Both the position numbers and the translations under genes were made by a program. Positions 11,195 to 22,593 of a stretch of DNA of 64,000 nt are shown one piece after another. Source of the stretch: Mytilinidion resinicola (taxonomy: Eukaryota > Ascomycota > Dothideomycetes > Mytilinidiales > Mytilinidiaceae); contig NW_022985449.1 in the NCBI RefSeq assembly GCF_010093595.1, forward strand, positions 96,917 to 160,916. The letters are read 5' to 3'. The notes below the pieces were generated by a model. The model saw only the letters and a list, made by a program, of their open reading frames with translations, was not told where the DNA came from and did not search any database. How positions within the stretch are numbered: the first letter of the stretch is position 1; each line of letters opens with the position of its first letter.

Positions 11195-13391
11195 ATGCCA
11201 CTGCCTGGATCAGCGGAACAAACCCCTCCCCGAGCTGCGAACGGCGCAATGTCCGCCGCCGCCTCATTAACGAATGGCAAGCCTGCCATGGTATATGCCC
11301 TCAATGGCATCTCAAAGCGGAAAGGCGACGCAGGTGACTGGACCCCAGGGTCTCCTGCTTCCTCCGTATCCTCGGGAATGACGGAAGACTACGACACCTT
11401 GCAACTCGACCCCGAGACCCTAATGCGAGGCAGCCATGGCGGCGGAGTTGAAGAAAAGGACACGCACTCGGACGAGGGCTCCACGAGCGTTGAGAGCAGC
11501 GTCAATGGCGACAAAGCCTACGAACCAATCCACAAGCGCTCTTCCATTCCCGTTCCCTCCCATGCGGTACCTTCGCCCAAAGAGAAAGGACATGGCCGGC
11601 CAAAGAGCATACAGGTCATATTGGAGAAAACAAACAAAAAGGGGCGATACACGTTGACGGCAGATGATCCAGATATACGGGAGATACTCCGTCACAGGAT
11701 CGAGCAAGACGCTTCGGACGGGAAAGGCAAGAGGAGATCGCGATTCCGGGATCTGGTATTCACTCGCCAATTCACGACATTCGATCGCCAGAACCCTCTC
11801 AGCTCTCAGTCTCCGTTCCACGGTTTCTTCACCCTCTTCTGGCTGGCCATGGGTCTTCTTCTCATGCGTGTCGCAATGCAGAACCTCAAGGCGCAAGGCA
11901 GCATTTTTGGCGGTGCCGAGATCCTGCATATGATGGTTGATCGTGATCTTTTCGTCATGGGCGTTACCGATGGTGCCATGGCTTTTGCCACGATGCTGTG
12001 CTGGGGTCTTCAAAAGATAATTTCGAAGGGGTATTTGACCTGGAATGGCTCTGGTTGGATCATCCAGTCGTTGTTCGAAATCGGCTTCATTGGCGGTGTT
12101 ATCGAGTGGACGTTTTATCGCGACTGGCCGTGAGTACCCATAGGTCAAGTCCAATGAAGCATGCTAACGATACATAGTTGGACCCATACTGTATTCATTG
12201 TACTTCACGCGTTTGTATTTTTAATGAAGATTCACAGTTACTCGTTCTATAATGGATACTGTAAGTCATTTTAATCTTCTTACTTATGAAACTTCTAACA
12301 TCTCTCGAGTATCACAGGTTTACCGCCGGAGATCTCTCCTCGAGCAAAAACTACAGCAACTCGAAGACATGGAGACTATCGACAGCCCCTCGGGAGTCTC
12401 TAGCCCTCGTGTCACTTTCCAGTCCACTGCTGTCGATCACTCCAACCCTAATGACGCATTTCAACGACGCCGCTCTGTCGGCTCCAAAGCCTCTACAAAT
12501 TTCCAAACAGAGCAGTCTGAGATCGCTGTTATGGCTTCCACTATCGAATCCGGCGAACCTCTCGACGCCGACCAAGTCCTCGCATTCGGCCGTGTCATAA
12601 AATCAGAGATTGCTGGCCTCACCGATGAACTCAAAGGCAAATGCACACACACAGTCAACTATTATCCTAATAATCTCACACTGTCCAACTTTGCGGACTG
12701 GACCTGTCTCCCCACCCTCGTCTACGAACTGGAGTACCCGCGTCAAGACCACATAAATTGGTGGTACGTTGCCGAAAAAGGCAGCGCGACCCTCGGGGTC
12801 ATCTGGGTCATGATAATCATCTCCCAAGCCTACATCTATCCCGTCGTCGCAGAGACAGTCCACGCCAAGGAGGCAGGCATGAGTCTGCAACAGCGGTGGC
12901 GCGACTTCCCGTGGGTCGTATCGGATATGCTGTTCCCGCTCCTCCTCGAACAGCTGCTGTCCTGGTATGTCATCTGGGAATGCCTACTCAACGTCCTCGC
13001 CGAGGTCACCTGCTTCGCGGACCGCGGGTTCTACGGGGACTGGTGGAACAGCGTGTCCTGGGACCAGTACGCCCGCGACTGGAATCGGCCAGTGCACAAT
13101 TTTCTCCTTCGCCATGTGTACCATTCGAGTATCTCAGCGTTCCATCTCAGCAAGAGTAGCGCGACCTTTGTGACATTCCTGTTGAGCGCGGTCGTCCACG
13201 AGGTACTCATGTTTTGTCTTTTCAAGAAAGTGCGGGGGTATCTTTTCGCTATGCAGTTGAGCCAGATTCCGCTTGCGGCGATGAGTAGGACTAAGTTCAT
13301 GAAGGGGCGGGATACGCTTGGGAATCTGATCTTCTGGATCGGGTTGTTTGTGGGACCGAGTTTGATTACGAGTTTGTATCTTGTCGTTTAG
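11195..13391 (+). CDS. ARE2: Sterol O-acyltransferase (ACAT/ARE2-type, MBOAT)
   Basis: Membrane-bound O-acyltransferase that makes steryl esters from sterol and acyl-CoA in the ER. Exons are 11195-12129, 12178-12260 and 12310-13391 (699 residues). The third exon start at 12310 (acceptor CTCGAG) was chosen because it gives YNGYLSQVYRRRSLLEQ in frame; the later CACAG would break the frame. A long polar N-terminus (about 200 residues) precedes the membrane part. Family hallmarks are HSYSFYNGY, the FYxDWWN signature as FYGDWWN, and the catalytic histidine context SAVVHEVLMF. Several hydrophobic segments follow. Length and order match fungal Are1/Are2 proteins. It cannot be split between ARE1 and ARE2 by eye. 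Confidence 0.93.
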
Positions 13392-14079
13392 AGTGGGGCG
13401 TCATATCTCCGTATTTTGGTAATGGTAGGTAGGGCTTTGGACAAGAGTTGGGAAAGGATTAATACCCCGAATCGCGTGGTTCATGAAAATATGTGGGTAA
13501 TTGGTAGGGCTGCAAAGATAACTCGTTACCGTTGTGCAACGATTGTATATTTTTGTCTATACACATGGTATCTCGAGAAAAATGCCACCACAAAGCTTAC
13601 GATCGGAGGAAACATAGCCATACTTTCCAGACTTGGTGGACTGTACCCGACTCGCGACCATGTCTTTCTTGGTCGTCGTGTCTGTGAACGACAATTTTTT
13701 TTTCTGGAAGCCGCAAAGTCCTGTCGCCAGAGCGGTCGGCGAAGAAGCGCTGCAATGCTGTGTAATTTAAGCTCTCAGTCTCTTGTTTAATGAGCTCCCA
13801 CGCCTCATGGCCGTTTCTTATCCTTGTTATGGAGTCCGGGCTCGATTCCAGTAAAAGAAAGCAGAAATGTAAAACTTAGGACCCCGTGGTCCCAGCGGGA
13901 ATCGATTTTGGATCCAACTAACCCAGTTAGCAAAAAAGAAAATGGCAAAAACGAAACCACCCAGCTACCACTGCGCTAACTACACTGTAGAGTCGCAATT
14001 TTCTACGGGATCGCTGAGTGGCTACGCCTCTCTGTTGGTTAGTATGGATGGTGTTCAGAAATAAGAGTTATATGAGGTT
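13392..14079. other. Intergenic with tRNA-like relic
   Basis: 3' flank of the acyltransferase gene followed by a stretch with no protein-coding gene. The only structured item is the tRNA-like sequence at 13884-13990 (separate entry). Confidence 0.5.
13884..13990 (-). tRNA. tRNA-like relic (probable pseudo-tRNA)
   Basis: On the minus strand a good A box (TAGCGCAGTGGTAGC) is followed about 60 bases later by a degraded B box (AAATCGATTCC against GGTTCGATTCC) and a tRNA-like 3' part CCCGCTGGGACCA. The 5' acceptor strand that should pair with GGGACC is not present and the T stem does not pair, so this is most likely a decayed or chimaeric tRNA. No anticodon can be assigned. A tRNAscan-SE run would settle it. 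Confidence 0.3.
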
Positions 14080-14097
14080 ATCGGTTGAGGTAGGACC

Positions 14098-14290
14098 CTA
14101 AGAAATCTGGAAATCATAGCAAACGCCCGCAGGTCTCTCGCGCACGAGCCTCACCCACATCTTGAGTTCATCTCTTTTTTGAATGTTTCCTTCAAATTTC
14201 GAAGCACATTTTCGAAGAGCGGAGTTACGTATTTGAAATGTGTCTGATAATCCGGAGGGTGGCATTTCGCGCTGACGATGGTCGCACGAG
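14098..14290 (-). pseudogene. Broken paralogue of the 15-kb membrane protein
   Basis: The minus strand encodes a peptide with PLFENVLRNLKETFKK that aligns with PLFEYALRSLKDIFAK of the intact gene at 14955-15571, preceded by C-x2-PD-x-Q in both (CHPPDYQ against CDSPDCQ). Downstream the match continues only after a frame change (MWVRLVRERPAG against IWEFINLAIEGAG), and the two C-terminal membrane segments are missing. It is therefore a truncated, frameshifted tandem copy about 0.7 kb from its relative. Confidence 0.55.
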
Positions 14291-14954
14291 TATTCGTGTT
14301 GTCGCAATCTTGACATGTCTATACTTCATCGTGGTCCCAGGAATCGTTGTGTTCCTCACTACTATTATGATTGAGGATCTTCATAGTGTTCAGGGAAGTT
14401 GTGACGTATTGTTGGTCGCTTGGGATGTCCGCAAGTAAAGGAAGACGGTTGGCATGAACCAAACGGCCCTTCCTTCAACGGGTGTAGTGAGTGATCTTGC
14501 AGCCTAATGAGCGTGCGGAGACGCTGAGCCTCAGCCTTCTCCTGAAGAGGAGCTGGAAGCTAATCGCACGAGAGGCCGCCTGAACCATCTCAGCGTGGTA
14601 TATACGCTATGAGGTCAATCGAGTGTTTGCCCCAGTTTTATAAGAATAGAAAGATGGATCGATGTAGATGTCACAAGAAAAAGATGATGTTATGACAGGG
14701 GATGTGATACCCAGTCTTAATTTGGAGTCACGTGACTAACCACATGACAGTGGCTCGATCAGCTCTCCCTTCTCGCACTCCCGCTCTGTGAGCTCATAGC
14801 TCCTCCATGATACATTTCCCCTTGAAAATATTCGATACCTCTATTGCGGCATTCGATCTCGTTAAGATGGGAATGAGAGGCGCTGACGTCATCTCCACGT
14901 TCCTCCCACTCCACCAGTGCGAACCTGACCTGACCACCCTTGCTATACCTGTAG

Positions 14955-15571
14955 CTACTGCTCCCACGACAACGTGTTGACGAAGTATGCCAACGACAAG
15001 ATTAGGAATGCACTAATAGGAAAAGCAGCGAGAACGACCTGTTCACCCAATCTATCACCATACTCTGTTAACACACAGATCAGGAATACAAGGAATGTAC
15101 CGAAAAGAACAGTAACGAGAGGTAGCTGTCTACCATTAGACTTGGTCAGAGTTTTCTTAGGCTCCGTCGTATCTTCCTTGAGATGAAACGGCGGTGCGTT
15201 CAAGCCTTCCAAACAGTCAACATCTTTCGGGGGCCGCAGAGTCTTATCCACAGAGCTGTCGGTGAGAAAAGATCGCAAGCTTGGGTAACCTGCACCTTCG
15301 ATGGCGAGATTTATGAACTCCCAAATGTTCCCATCCTTTGCGAAGATGTCCTTTAGACTCCGAAGTGCGTACTCGAAGAGGGGCGTTGGACTTTCCATAT
15401 GGCCCTGACAGTCCGGGGAATCGCACAAGTCCAACTCTTCAAGTTCAAGTCGTGCTGAATTTGAACTCGTTAAGTCAGCTTTCTCTGGAGAAGAAGTCGA
15501 TTGAATATTTGCAAATAATGATAAGGTGCGGTTGAAAATGCCACTGGACCGGGAAGAAGATGGTTGTTGAG
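14955..15571 (-). CDS. Hypothetical protein with two C-terminal membrane segments, 5' partial
   Basis: An open frame without an initiating ATG; it probably begins at a splice acceptor (ATACATAG) ending at 15572 and the first exon lies further upstream, not resolved. The protein starts with a Ser/Thr-rich part (QQPSSSRSSG), then a soluble segment with CDSPDCQGHMESPTPLFEYA, and ends in two hydrophobic helices (LVTVLFGTFLVFLICVL and VVLAAFPISAFLILSLAYF) separated by a short charged loop. I do not recognise the family. Its tandem broken copy at 14.1 kb shows that the locus was duplicated. Expression and start need RNA data. Confidence 0.55.
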
Positions 15572-16163
15572 CTATGTATCACGTGACTCGTCAGTACTAG
15601 AAGTCAGAATGGGCTGATTCTAAAAAGCTCTATCATTTACGAAGCTTCTCATGTCGCCACGTTGCCATCAGCTGAGGCGGATGCAGTCATGTCCTCTGAA
15701 CTGAACTCGAGCAGTGACGTAACACCACGTGATCGTTAGCTTCCTCCACTCCACCACGTTTCGTCCGACATCATCATTCCCCACCTGGAGCTCTCGGCCA
15801 AGAAGTGACAGGATGTAACCCTGCAAAAGCCGGCAAGCTTGCGCAACCCGCCGTGCCCGCTTCCTCGTGCATATATGTGCCAATGGTCCCCGCTCCAAGC
15901 TGCAGCACCCCGCTGCCTTCCAAGCTCTCTCTCATTCTTCCAGCTCCTGAATTCACGTCTTCCGACCACAGCGTGCTTGCAGTCCTCAGAACATTTCATG
16001 GAAATCCTTCTCCTCTTCCTGGTCTTAGTTTTTGTAGCTAGACTAGACAAGATATTCTTCTACCGGCTTGGATTCAGTCGGTCTTGAGCTCAAGCCTCTC
16101 GCGAGCGACACTCATACGTCAAACGAAGCACCAGGACGAACCTTCAGCAGAAGTCAAAACGCA
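15572..16163. other. Divergent intergenic region
   Basis: Roughly 590 bp between the membrane-protein gene and the dienelactone-hydrolase-like gene. It must contain the unresolved first exon of the former and the promoter of the latter; CACGTGA-type boxes occur at 15580 and 15726. Confidence 0.4.
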
Positions 16164-17428
16164 ATGTCTCTCAGCAATGGCAACGCGACACAGAATGGCA
16201 CTACAGGATTTCTAAGCTTCAATGCCAAACCGCCGCTGGTCTGGATCACCGGCGACGAAGAGGAGTTCGACGAGACGACGCTTAGGTATTGGAAGGAAGA
16301 AGGTGCGTTGGTTTAGAGTAACTAGAACTATCCTATCCAATGGGCCCAAGACATAATCACTGACCTATACACTAAGGCTTCACAACAAAATACCTCCCCT
16401 ACAGTCCTACAGCTGACCCTAATGCCTACCTCGCCAAACTCAAGACCCTCCATAATGAGCTTCCCCTCGGTGTTTCGTATGCTCTCATCGCCTACGGCAC
16501 AGCTGCCTCTCTAGTTCTCCGCGCCGCTCTCAAGCCGATGCCGAGATTGTGCGCTTTGGTCGCCTACTACCCGTCAGCGGTCCCGAATCCGCGAGCGAGC
16601 TATCCCTCACAGCTACAGCTGGTGGTGCATCTTGCCGGAAGACAGGTCGTGCCGCCGACCGAGTTCAAGTCCTATAGATACTCAAGAACGGCGCCGGGTT
16701 TTGCAGAGCATGCGAAGCCTGAGTTTGAGGGAGTGGAAGCGGGGTTGGCGTGGGGAAGGACACTGGGGTGCGTGCAGAAGGGTTTCAAACTGGACTCGAG
16801 AACGCAGGTCGAAAACACCTGGGATAGGAGTCTACAACGTGAGATACATCTCCACGAAGGCCAACAACGACAAAACTGATAATAATGCTTCCCAGTGAAA
16901 TTCACTACCGAATTATATGATGATGAGTATGGGTCCGAGATGGTGAACATGATGGTTCCGGAGAACCCACATGTCACTCATGGTCCTACTCTCACCGGAG
17001 GCATCGGCGCCCAAGACCTTGAAGTCTTTTACCGGGACTACTTCGACCCATCCATAACCCCAGACTCTAAGATTCGCCTGGTTTCCCGGACGATAGGTGT
17101 AGATCGCGTAGTCGACGAAATGGTTGTGTCCTTCACCCACACCAACGAAGTCGATTGGATCCTACCGGACGTACCGCCAACGAACAAGAAAGTCGAGATA
17201 GCAATGGTCAGCATTGTCGGAGTGCGAGGCGGCAAGTTGACACATGAGCATGTGTACTGGGACCAAGCCTCTGTGCTGCTTCAGGTCGGGCTTCTCGATC
17301 CAGAAAATGTACCGGAGGACCTGAAGGAGGAAGGGTTGAAAAGGCTTCCTGTAGCCGGAGCATGGCAAGCGAGGCAGATTCTAGACCCGCAGAAGAGCCG
17401 ATACAACGCCTTTCTTCCGTTGATTTGA
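16164..17428 (+). CDS. Dienelactone-hydrolase-like protein with NTF2-like C-terminus
   Basis: A 377-residue protein in three exons: 16164-16302, 16377-16838 and 16896-17428 (introns 74 and 57 bp). The first half resembles the alpha/beta-hydrolase fold of dienelactone hydrolases: PPLVWITGDEEEFDE, GVSYALIAYGTAAS at the nucleophile-elbow position, and ALVAYYPSAVP. The classical G-x-C/S-x-G nucleophile motif is not evident (AYGTAAS instead), so hydrolase activity is doubtful. The second half (FYRDYFDPS, RTIGVDRVVDEM, HEHVYWDQASVLLQVGLL) is the SnoaL/NTF2-like fold found fused to this family in fungi. A role cannot be given. It is convergent with RMT2; the stops are 75 bp apart. Confidence 0.8.
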
Positions 17429-17503
17429 GCGGCAGGAGAGCTTGATTTCTTGCTTCGTTTAAGCGTTGGTGTTTTGGTGTACTTCGTAGCTGCCTCGGTT
17501 CGT

Positions 17504-18852
17504 TCAACCAATGAAAGTGCAAGTTGGTAGCCTGTATTTGTCGAGTGCCCAGTAGCTTCTTTTCACACCTTCCCATTCGCCGGAATCCTGAAGGTCGGGG
17601 ACGGCGATTTCCTCCCATTCGACATCGAATCCAGCTTCGAAGAGTTCCATCTCAACAATCTGATAGAATTTAGTTTAAACATTTCACGAAAACGGCCACG
17701 TAAACTTACCTTGTGGTACACATCATAGCACACTTGTCGATCCGCACCCATACCATTGAAGAACCCAAACCTCCCGCCTTCTCCACTGCCTTCTTTGGGA
17801 GCTAACAACCCAATAACGTGTTCCGTGAAGAACTCTTTGAGTGCCTTGTACTCCTCAGCGAACGTGTCGAAGTATATAGCGTCGAATATCTCCCCTTTCT
17901 CTACGAGCGCTGGCACCACATCCTGCCATCGTCCCTCGTGAACGACTAAACCTGGCTTCTCATACCATCCTTCTTCCTTCATTCGTTTTAGCACATCAGG
18001 GTGTGCTTCGACAACATGATGAGCAGACGGATTGAGCGATTGGAAGATGCCGTCTATAATCCCCATGCCGTGCCCAATGTTCAGGACGCGGAGACCACTC
18101 GACGGCAACAGAAGCTCCGCCGAGCGCTTCATGAGCGTCGTCTCCCAGGCCATCATAACCCCATTCGCAGAGTCGTCCAGTATCCTTGTTTCCGTAAACG
18201 TAAGCTGCGAAGCCAAATAATTCGGATTCGTAGTCGAAACATCCTCCCCGTTCGTCTGGTCTTCCACTTCCACTACAGCCTCAGCCGATTGCACCTCTTT
18301 GCTGCCTTCCGTCTCACCCTCGGCCTCAATGATTTCAAACCCGTCATCCTCCTCCTCCTCTTCTTCTTCTTCAGAATCTCCTTGGTCACCGAGAATCTGA
18401 TACTGGTCCAGCCGCGCCAACAACAACTCCGCCCGCACCCCCGCATCCACCACAATCTCATACATCTCACTCAGCCCCAGCCGCCGAGCCACGCACCCTG
18501 GCGTCTCGTTTTTGCTATCCAAATCGTTCCAGATAGCCCCGTTCTGGAACAAGAACTTCACCGTGCGCGCTGCTGCGTCAAGTTCGTTCTTGCGCTCTTC
18601 GCTTTCCTCGTCGTCGTTGGTGTGACCATTTGTAGGCTTTGGCCCTCCCTCTTCATAGGGCTCACACGCGGCGATGGCGGCGTGGAGGGGTGTGAAGCCC
18701 GTCTCGGCGTCTTGCACGTTGGCGGAGGTGTTGCGGAGGAGGTCGCGCAGGGCGGGGATGTCGTGGTGCGCGGCGGCGAGGAGGATGCTTTGGGTTGTGA
18801 GGGCTGTTTCGTCGAGGGCGACGGAGAAGGCGGGGTCGGTGGTTGGGTCCAT
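17504..18852 (-). CDS. RMT2: Protein arginine N-methyltransferase 2
   Basis: Rmt2 methylates the delta-nitrogen of an arginine, in yeast on ribosomal protein L12. Exons are 18852-17710 and 17659-17504 (432 residues, usual family size). An N-terminal ankyrin-like region (ILLAAAHHDIPALRDLLR, GFTPLHAAIAAC, FLFQNGAIWNDLD) precedes an acidic linker and the SAM-binding domain: VLNIGHGMGIIDGIFQ, HHVVEAHPDVLKRM and FDAIYFDTFAEEY. The last exon codes VEWEEIAVPDLQDSGEWEGV, diagnostic for Rmt2. An in-frame ATG further up at 18963 would add 37 residues rich in Pro/Thr; I prefer 18852 (MDPTTDPAF) because it fits orthologue starts. Confidence 0.93.
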
Positions 18853-19536
18853 TTTCCGGGGTCGAGGTGTGGAATTGGAGAAGATGGTGCTTGGAGCTGT
18901 GAGTCGGAGATGAAAATATTGTGGTGGTTGGCGAGTCATGCAGGTGTTTTGGTTGAGGGGCATGACTCTTGTGGATCATATTCTACCCTCCTACCGTATC
19001 TCGTTGACCATATCTCGTATCAGCATGAACTGAAGTTTTACATCAACATAAATCCAGCTTAGCTGTATTCTGGCGTGGCTCGTGTTCCATCTCACAAGAA
19101 AGCACGAGTCACTAAGAGGCTGTCCAGCACAACGCCGTCTAGGGTACGGAAGATCAGAGAGGTGTCAGCTTGGTCAGGACCGTCGCTCTACATCTGATTT
19201 GGATTTCTGCAAGGAATTGATCTTCAATAGTGAGAGATAAGTGGACACTGTACACAAGCTAACAAAGAGTTCATAACTAAGCCAGTGTCTGCTCAATTCG
19301 GGGGATGTCAATATGAAGGAGATTCGAAATTCACGTCGGGCAACGGGATCCGGGACACGCAACTATCACAGACTCCCTGTGATATCACGGTGGTTCAGTA
19401 GTTTGCAAAGCCATAGAAAAGAGTTCAATTTGATGTCCTCTCCTGAGTCCACTAGCAAACTCCCGCAATCTCAGAATCTATTCTCGCCATGTAAGGCAGG
19501 GTATTACCATTTCAAGCAGCCGTCCAGATCAATCTC
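18853..19536. other. Intergenic
   Basis: RMT2 upstream flank and the 3' flank of the LURP-one-related gene. No gene or repeat seen. Confidence 0.5.
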
Positions 19537-20231
19537 CTACTTCTTCTCCTTCTTCTCGTCCAAGGCAATAACCATGGCCACCATCAACGCCATGTCGGCT
19601 CCCTTAGCAATCGTAAGGGCATAAGTCTGCTGCCCGAAGAAGATGTCCTTGCCCGAGAGCAGCGTACGATCAATCTTGGCAACCACCTCGCCTGTGCTCA
19701 AGTCGACAATGTTTGCAGAAACCTCGAGCCAGTCGCCCTTCATTTCCAGCTCCTTGGCCTTGCCATCAAAGGAGGTAAATGTGGCGACGGCCTTGCTGCC
19801 CAGAGGTGAGAACTTCGAACCGACCTCGAAGATCTTTTTTCCCGAGGGGTCTTCGCAGTAGTAGGTCGTGTGGAAAGTCAAGTGCTGTAGGAGGTTAGTT
19901 CAAGGAGTTTGTCAGATCTGGCTTTTGGGAGCTTGCCTCCTTGCGGATGTCGAAAATGGGTTCGCCTTTCTCGTCCATGAGGTGCTTTCGGCCGGAAAGA
20001 GACAAGACATCCCCCTTAACCTGGAAGACTGGACGTCCATCGGCAGTTTTGATGGAGAATGAGTCGCCGGAGAGGGACATGACATGTTCTAATTGGGATA
20101 CTGTTAGCAGATGTCACCCGTACTTCAACAACCATCACAGCTGACCCACCCTTGAGAACCAATGTCTCCGTCCCCCCTGCAATGTGCTGGGGGAAAAAGC
20201 CAATTTTTTCTCTAAGTGGAGGAAGTGCCAT
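19537..20231 (-). CDS. LURP-one-related (LOR/Tubby-like) protein
   Basis: A 193-residue protein of the LURP-one-related family, a Tubby-C-like beta barrel of unknown biochemical role. Exons are 20231-20150, 20088-19937 and 19884-19537. Conserved blocks are LSGDSFSIKTADGRPVFQV, LSGRKHLMDEKGEPIFDIRK, and the C-terminal hydrophobic helix GADMALMVAMVIALDEKK. The second intron starts with GC rather than GT (GAG/GCAAGC ... CTACAG), the minor but accepted GC-AG class; the frame only works with it. Starts at ATG 20231 directly before MALPPLREK. Confidence 0.87.
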
Positions 20232-21842
20232 CTTTCCAATGCGAGGTATGTGAATGTCAAGAGCTAAGATTGGATGTGAAGAAAACAAGCGTCAGAATCC
20301 TTGGTCGAACTTTCGGGAATTAGTTTTTCCAGAGTGGTGGAAAGATCAGGTATGGCGGAGGGAAGATGGTCATGAGATATATAGAGTTTCTTCGACGTCA
20401 GATGGGGGCTTCAAACGAGGCAGTGCTAGGCTCAGGGCTGCCTAAGAATAGCCGCGACAATCGGTGACCAACACCCCGTCTCGCACGATTGGGCATTTCG
20501 TTTGAGCAGGCGCTCGGTAGCATCAAAACCCGGCAAGTTGTGTGTCGACTGATTACTGCTAGGCTCCATTCGCAGAAAGGTCCACTATTAAAGTGCTTAT
20601 GAGACCCAGCCTGGCCGTTAGCATATTGTACACAGTAGCCCCGCCGCTGACTGTAGTGAGAACCTAATTGGGACCGCACGACGAGGCATGAACGCAGGAG
20701 TTATCATGCCATTGGAGAGAAACTGAGATGTCAGAAGAACTTTGATTGCCATCTGCAAAACTCTGCCCAGTGCGTAGTTCTAGCTGCCCAGTACGTAGCT
20801 ACCCAGGTGAAGTTGCAGAAAGAAGCTTCCAAGCCGAGAAACGGTGCCCTTAGCATCATATTGAGAACCTTATTAGAAGCATAGCTCCGTAAGAATAGCA
20901 TAATCAGTGAATACAGATTACGGAGGCATGCTATACAGCCCTTGACTAGAGTCTCCTTAAAGTCAATCTTTCCTGCGTATGCATGTTGACATGGTTTTCC
21001 GCAATAATACCTTCAATTGCAGAATTCAAAGGCCGTGATTGGCCGTTTGCATGCCAAGTGCTGTTTGTTCAGCCCCCAATCCACTTCACAACTGTGCCTC
21101 CATCAGATCACCACATCACCCTGGATGCCGTCTCAGAACTGGCCATTAGTAGCCACAGAGCTCCTCATCATCGAACCATTTCGAGACTCCTCGTCCCACG
21201 CAGCCGCCTTCGTTCCTCGCCGCTTCCCACCTCCGCAGATCATCCGCATCGCCACAATTATAGTCGGACCTATTAGCGCGAGCCGGTTCCGCAATGATCT
21301 ATGATCTCATACACATCCAATGCCTTTGAGGTAGCAACGAGGCTGTCGGTGCCACCTTACTACGATCCGTACACGTGGATCAGTCGGTAAAGGACCTGAA
21401 CGATTATTGCGGCAGAATTGGAGGTTAGAGTGGCTTTGTCTGTAGCTTTCGGACTCCTCGTAATTTGTCTAGTTCATGATCCCGTTATCCCTTGAAATCA
21501 TCAACACTGCATTTTGTCTGTACCACTTTGGAGACGGCGGCGACATATTCTTCTTTACCGCAATGATTGGCCGAGTTTTGAGAGGATCGCAGATTAGGCC
21601 CTTGAATTGCCCAATATTCTGCACGTCTTTTGAAGCTATAGAACGGGCTTTCCGGGATATTCCCGCCCCCCCTGAATATGTAAGCTCGCCCCTGTCACTT
21701 CGCCAAAATTTGGGCTGTGCAGCCAGGCTATTACATTGTAGTACGGAAATCGGGCGCTCACACGAATGCCTCATCGAGGCTGTCCAAACCAGCTTCTTCC
21801 AACCAGTTTCGCCTCTAGAAAACAGTTTTGTTTGTCCTCATT
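20232..21842. other. Gene-poor region
   Basis: About 1.6 kb with no gene I can support. A 20-bp motif around GCCCAGTGCGTAGTTCTAGCT is followed by a near copy at 20765-20810. A plus-strand frame of 141 codons at 21476-21901 shows no family features. Confidence 0.45.
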
Positions 21843-22258
21843 TTGCGTCTACACCTGTTGACCTCGATACGCAGCGAGAGGGGTGGATTCAGATTCACTG
21901 AAAAGTTGGTTGGCGACGACCGGGCCCTCCTTATGGCATACTTTCGCATACATGGGGACTGGATACTGAGGAATTTACCTTCGAGGATATGATAAATGGC
22001 ACGGGCGAGAAGAAGCCTGGATACGAGAAGATCCGGTTCTGTGGAGAACAGGCGAGACAGGATGGCCTGCAATACATTTGGGTCGACAACTGCTGCATCA
22101 ATAAGAAGGATTTCCCCGAACTCGTGAATGCTATCAACTCGATGTATCTCTGGTACCATAACGCGACTCGATGCTACGTGTACTTGTCCGATGTTTCAAC
22201 AAAGAAGAAGGAAAGGGATGGGCACTCAAGAGACACTTGGGAATCGGATTTCCGGAGG
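21843..22258 (+). pseudogene. HET-domain gene, truncated by a repeat element
   Basis: Start of a heterokaryon-incompatibility (HET) domain protein. The frame reads LLTSIRSERGG, then FTEKLVGDDR, then after a one-base frame change PPYGILSHTWG, followed by EEFTFEDMINGTGEKK, RQDGLQYIWVDNCCINK and SMYLWYHNATRCYVYLSDV, all core HET motifs in order. No ATG is present at the expected start (TTG at 21843). The reading stops just where a repeat element begins (22259), before the usual W-x-TRGWTLQEL block, so the C-terminal part of the HET domain and the rest of the protein are lost. Non-functional as it stands. Confidence 0.8.
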
Positions 22259-22542
22259 ACTCAGGTTGAAAATTGATGTGAACTCTGTCTTATTTCGGGG
22301 GCCCGAAGGCCAAACTATATACTACGTAGGAAGTGACTGTATGCATAGGCAGAAGCACTAATTGGAGGCAGCAGTAGGCAGCATTAGGCAGGGTAGGCCA
22401 CCGTACCCCAACCCCTCTCTGTAGAAGTTGTAACTGGCTAGGCATGTAGGCAGCTACTATGCCAGCAACTCCAAGTCTGTACGTAGGTGACCGTGAACCG
22501 TATGAGTTGTTGATCCTAGGTTGTAGCTGTTACAACCCGAGT
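22259..22542 (-). mobile_element. Short inverted-repeat element, copy C (284 bp)
   Basis: The sequence begins ACTCAGGTTG and ends CAACCCGAGT, and its reverse complement matches copy B at 58613-58926 almost throughout at both ends, including CCTAGGATCAACAAC and ACGGTTCACGGTCACCTACG. It contains a TATA-like tract and no ORF. Flanks (GGAGG and TCGTA) do not form a target duplication here, unlike the other two copies. It sits exactly at the break of the HET gene. Confidence 0.75.
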
Positions 22543-22593
22543 TCGTAGGTGTACAGATGACGGAAATCTATTTCAGAATCTCTCCTGTGTTGC

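Noticed and set aside
18001..19062. 353-codon plus-strand open frame
   Set aside because: Antisense shadow of RMT2, which has clear family motifs on the minus strand.
21476..21901. 141-codon plus-strand frame upstream of the HET relic
   Set aside because: Its end overlaps the HET reading in another frame, and the sequence is not protein-like.
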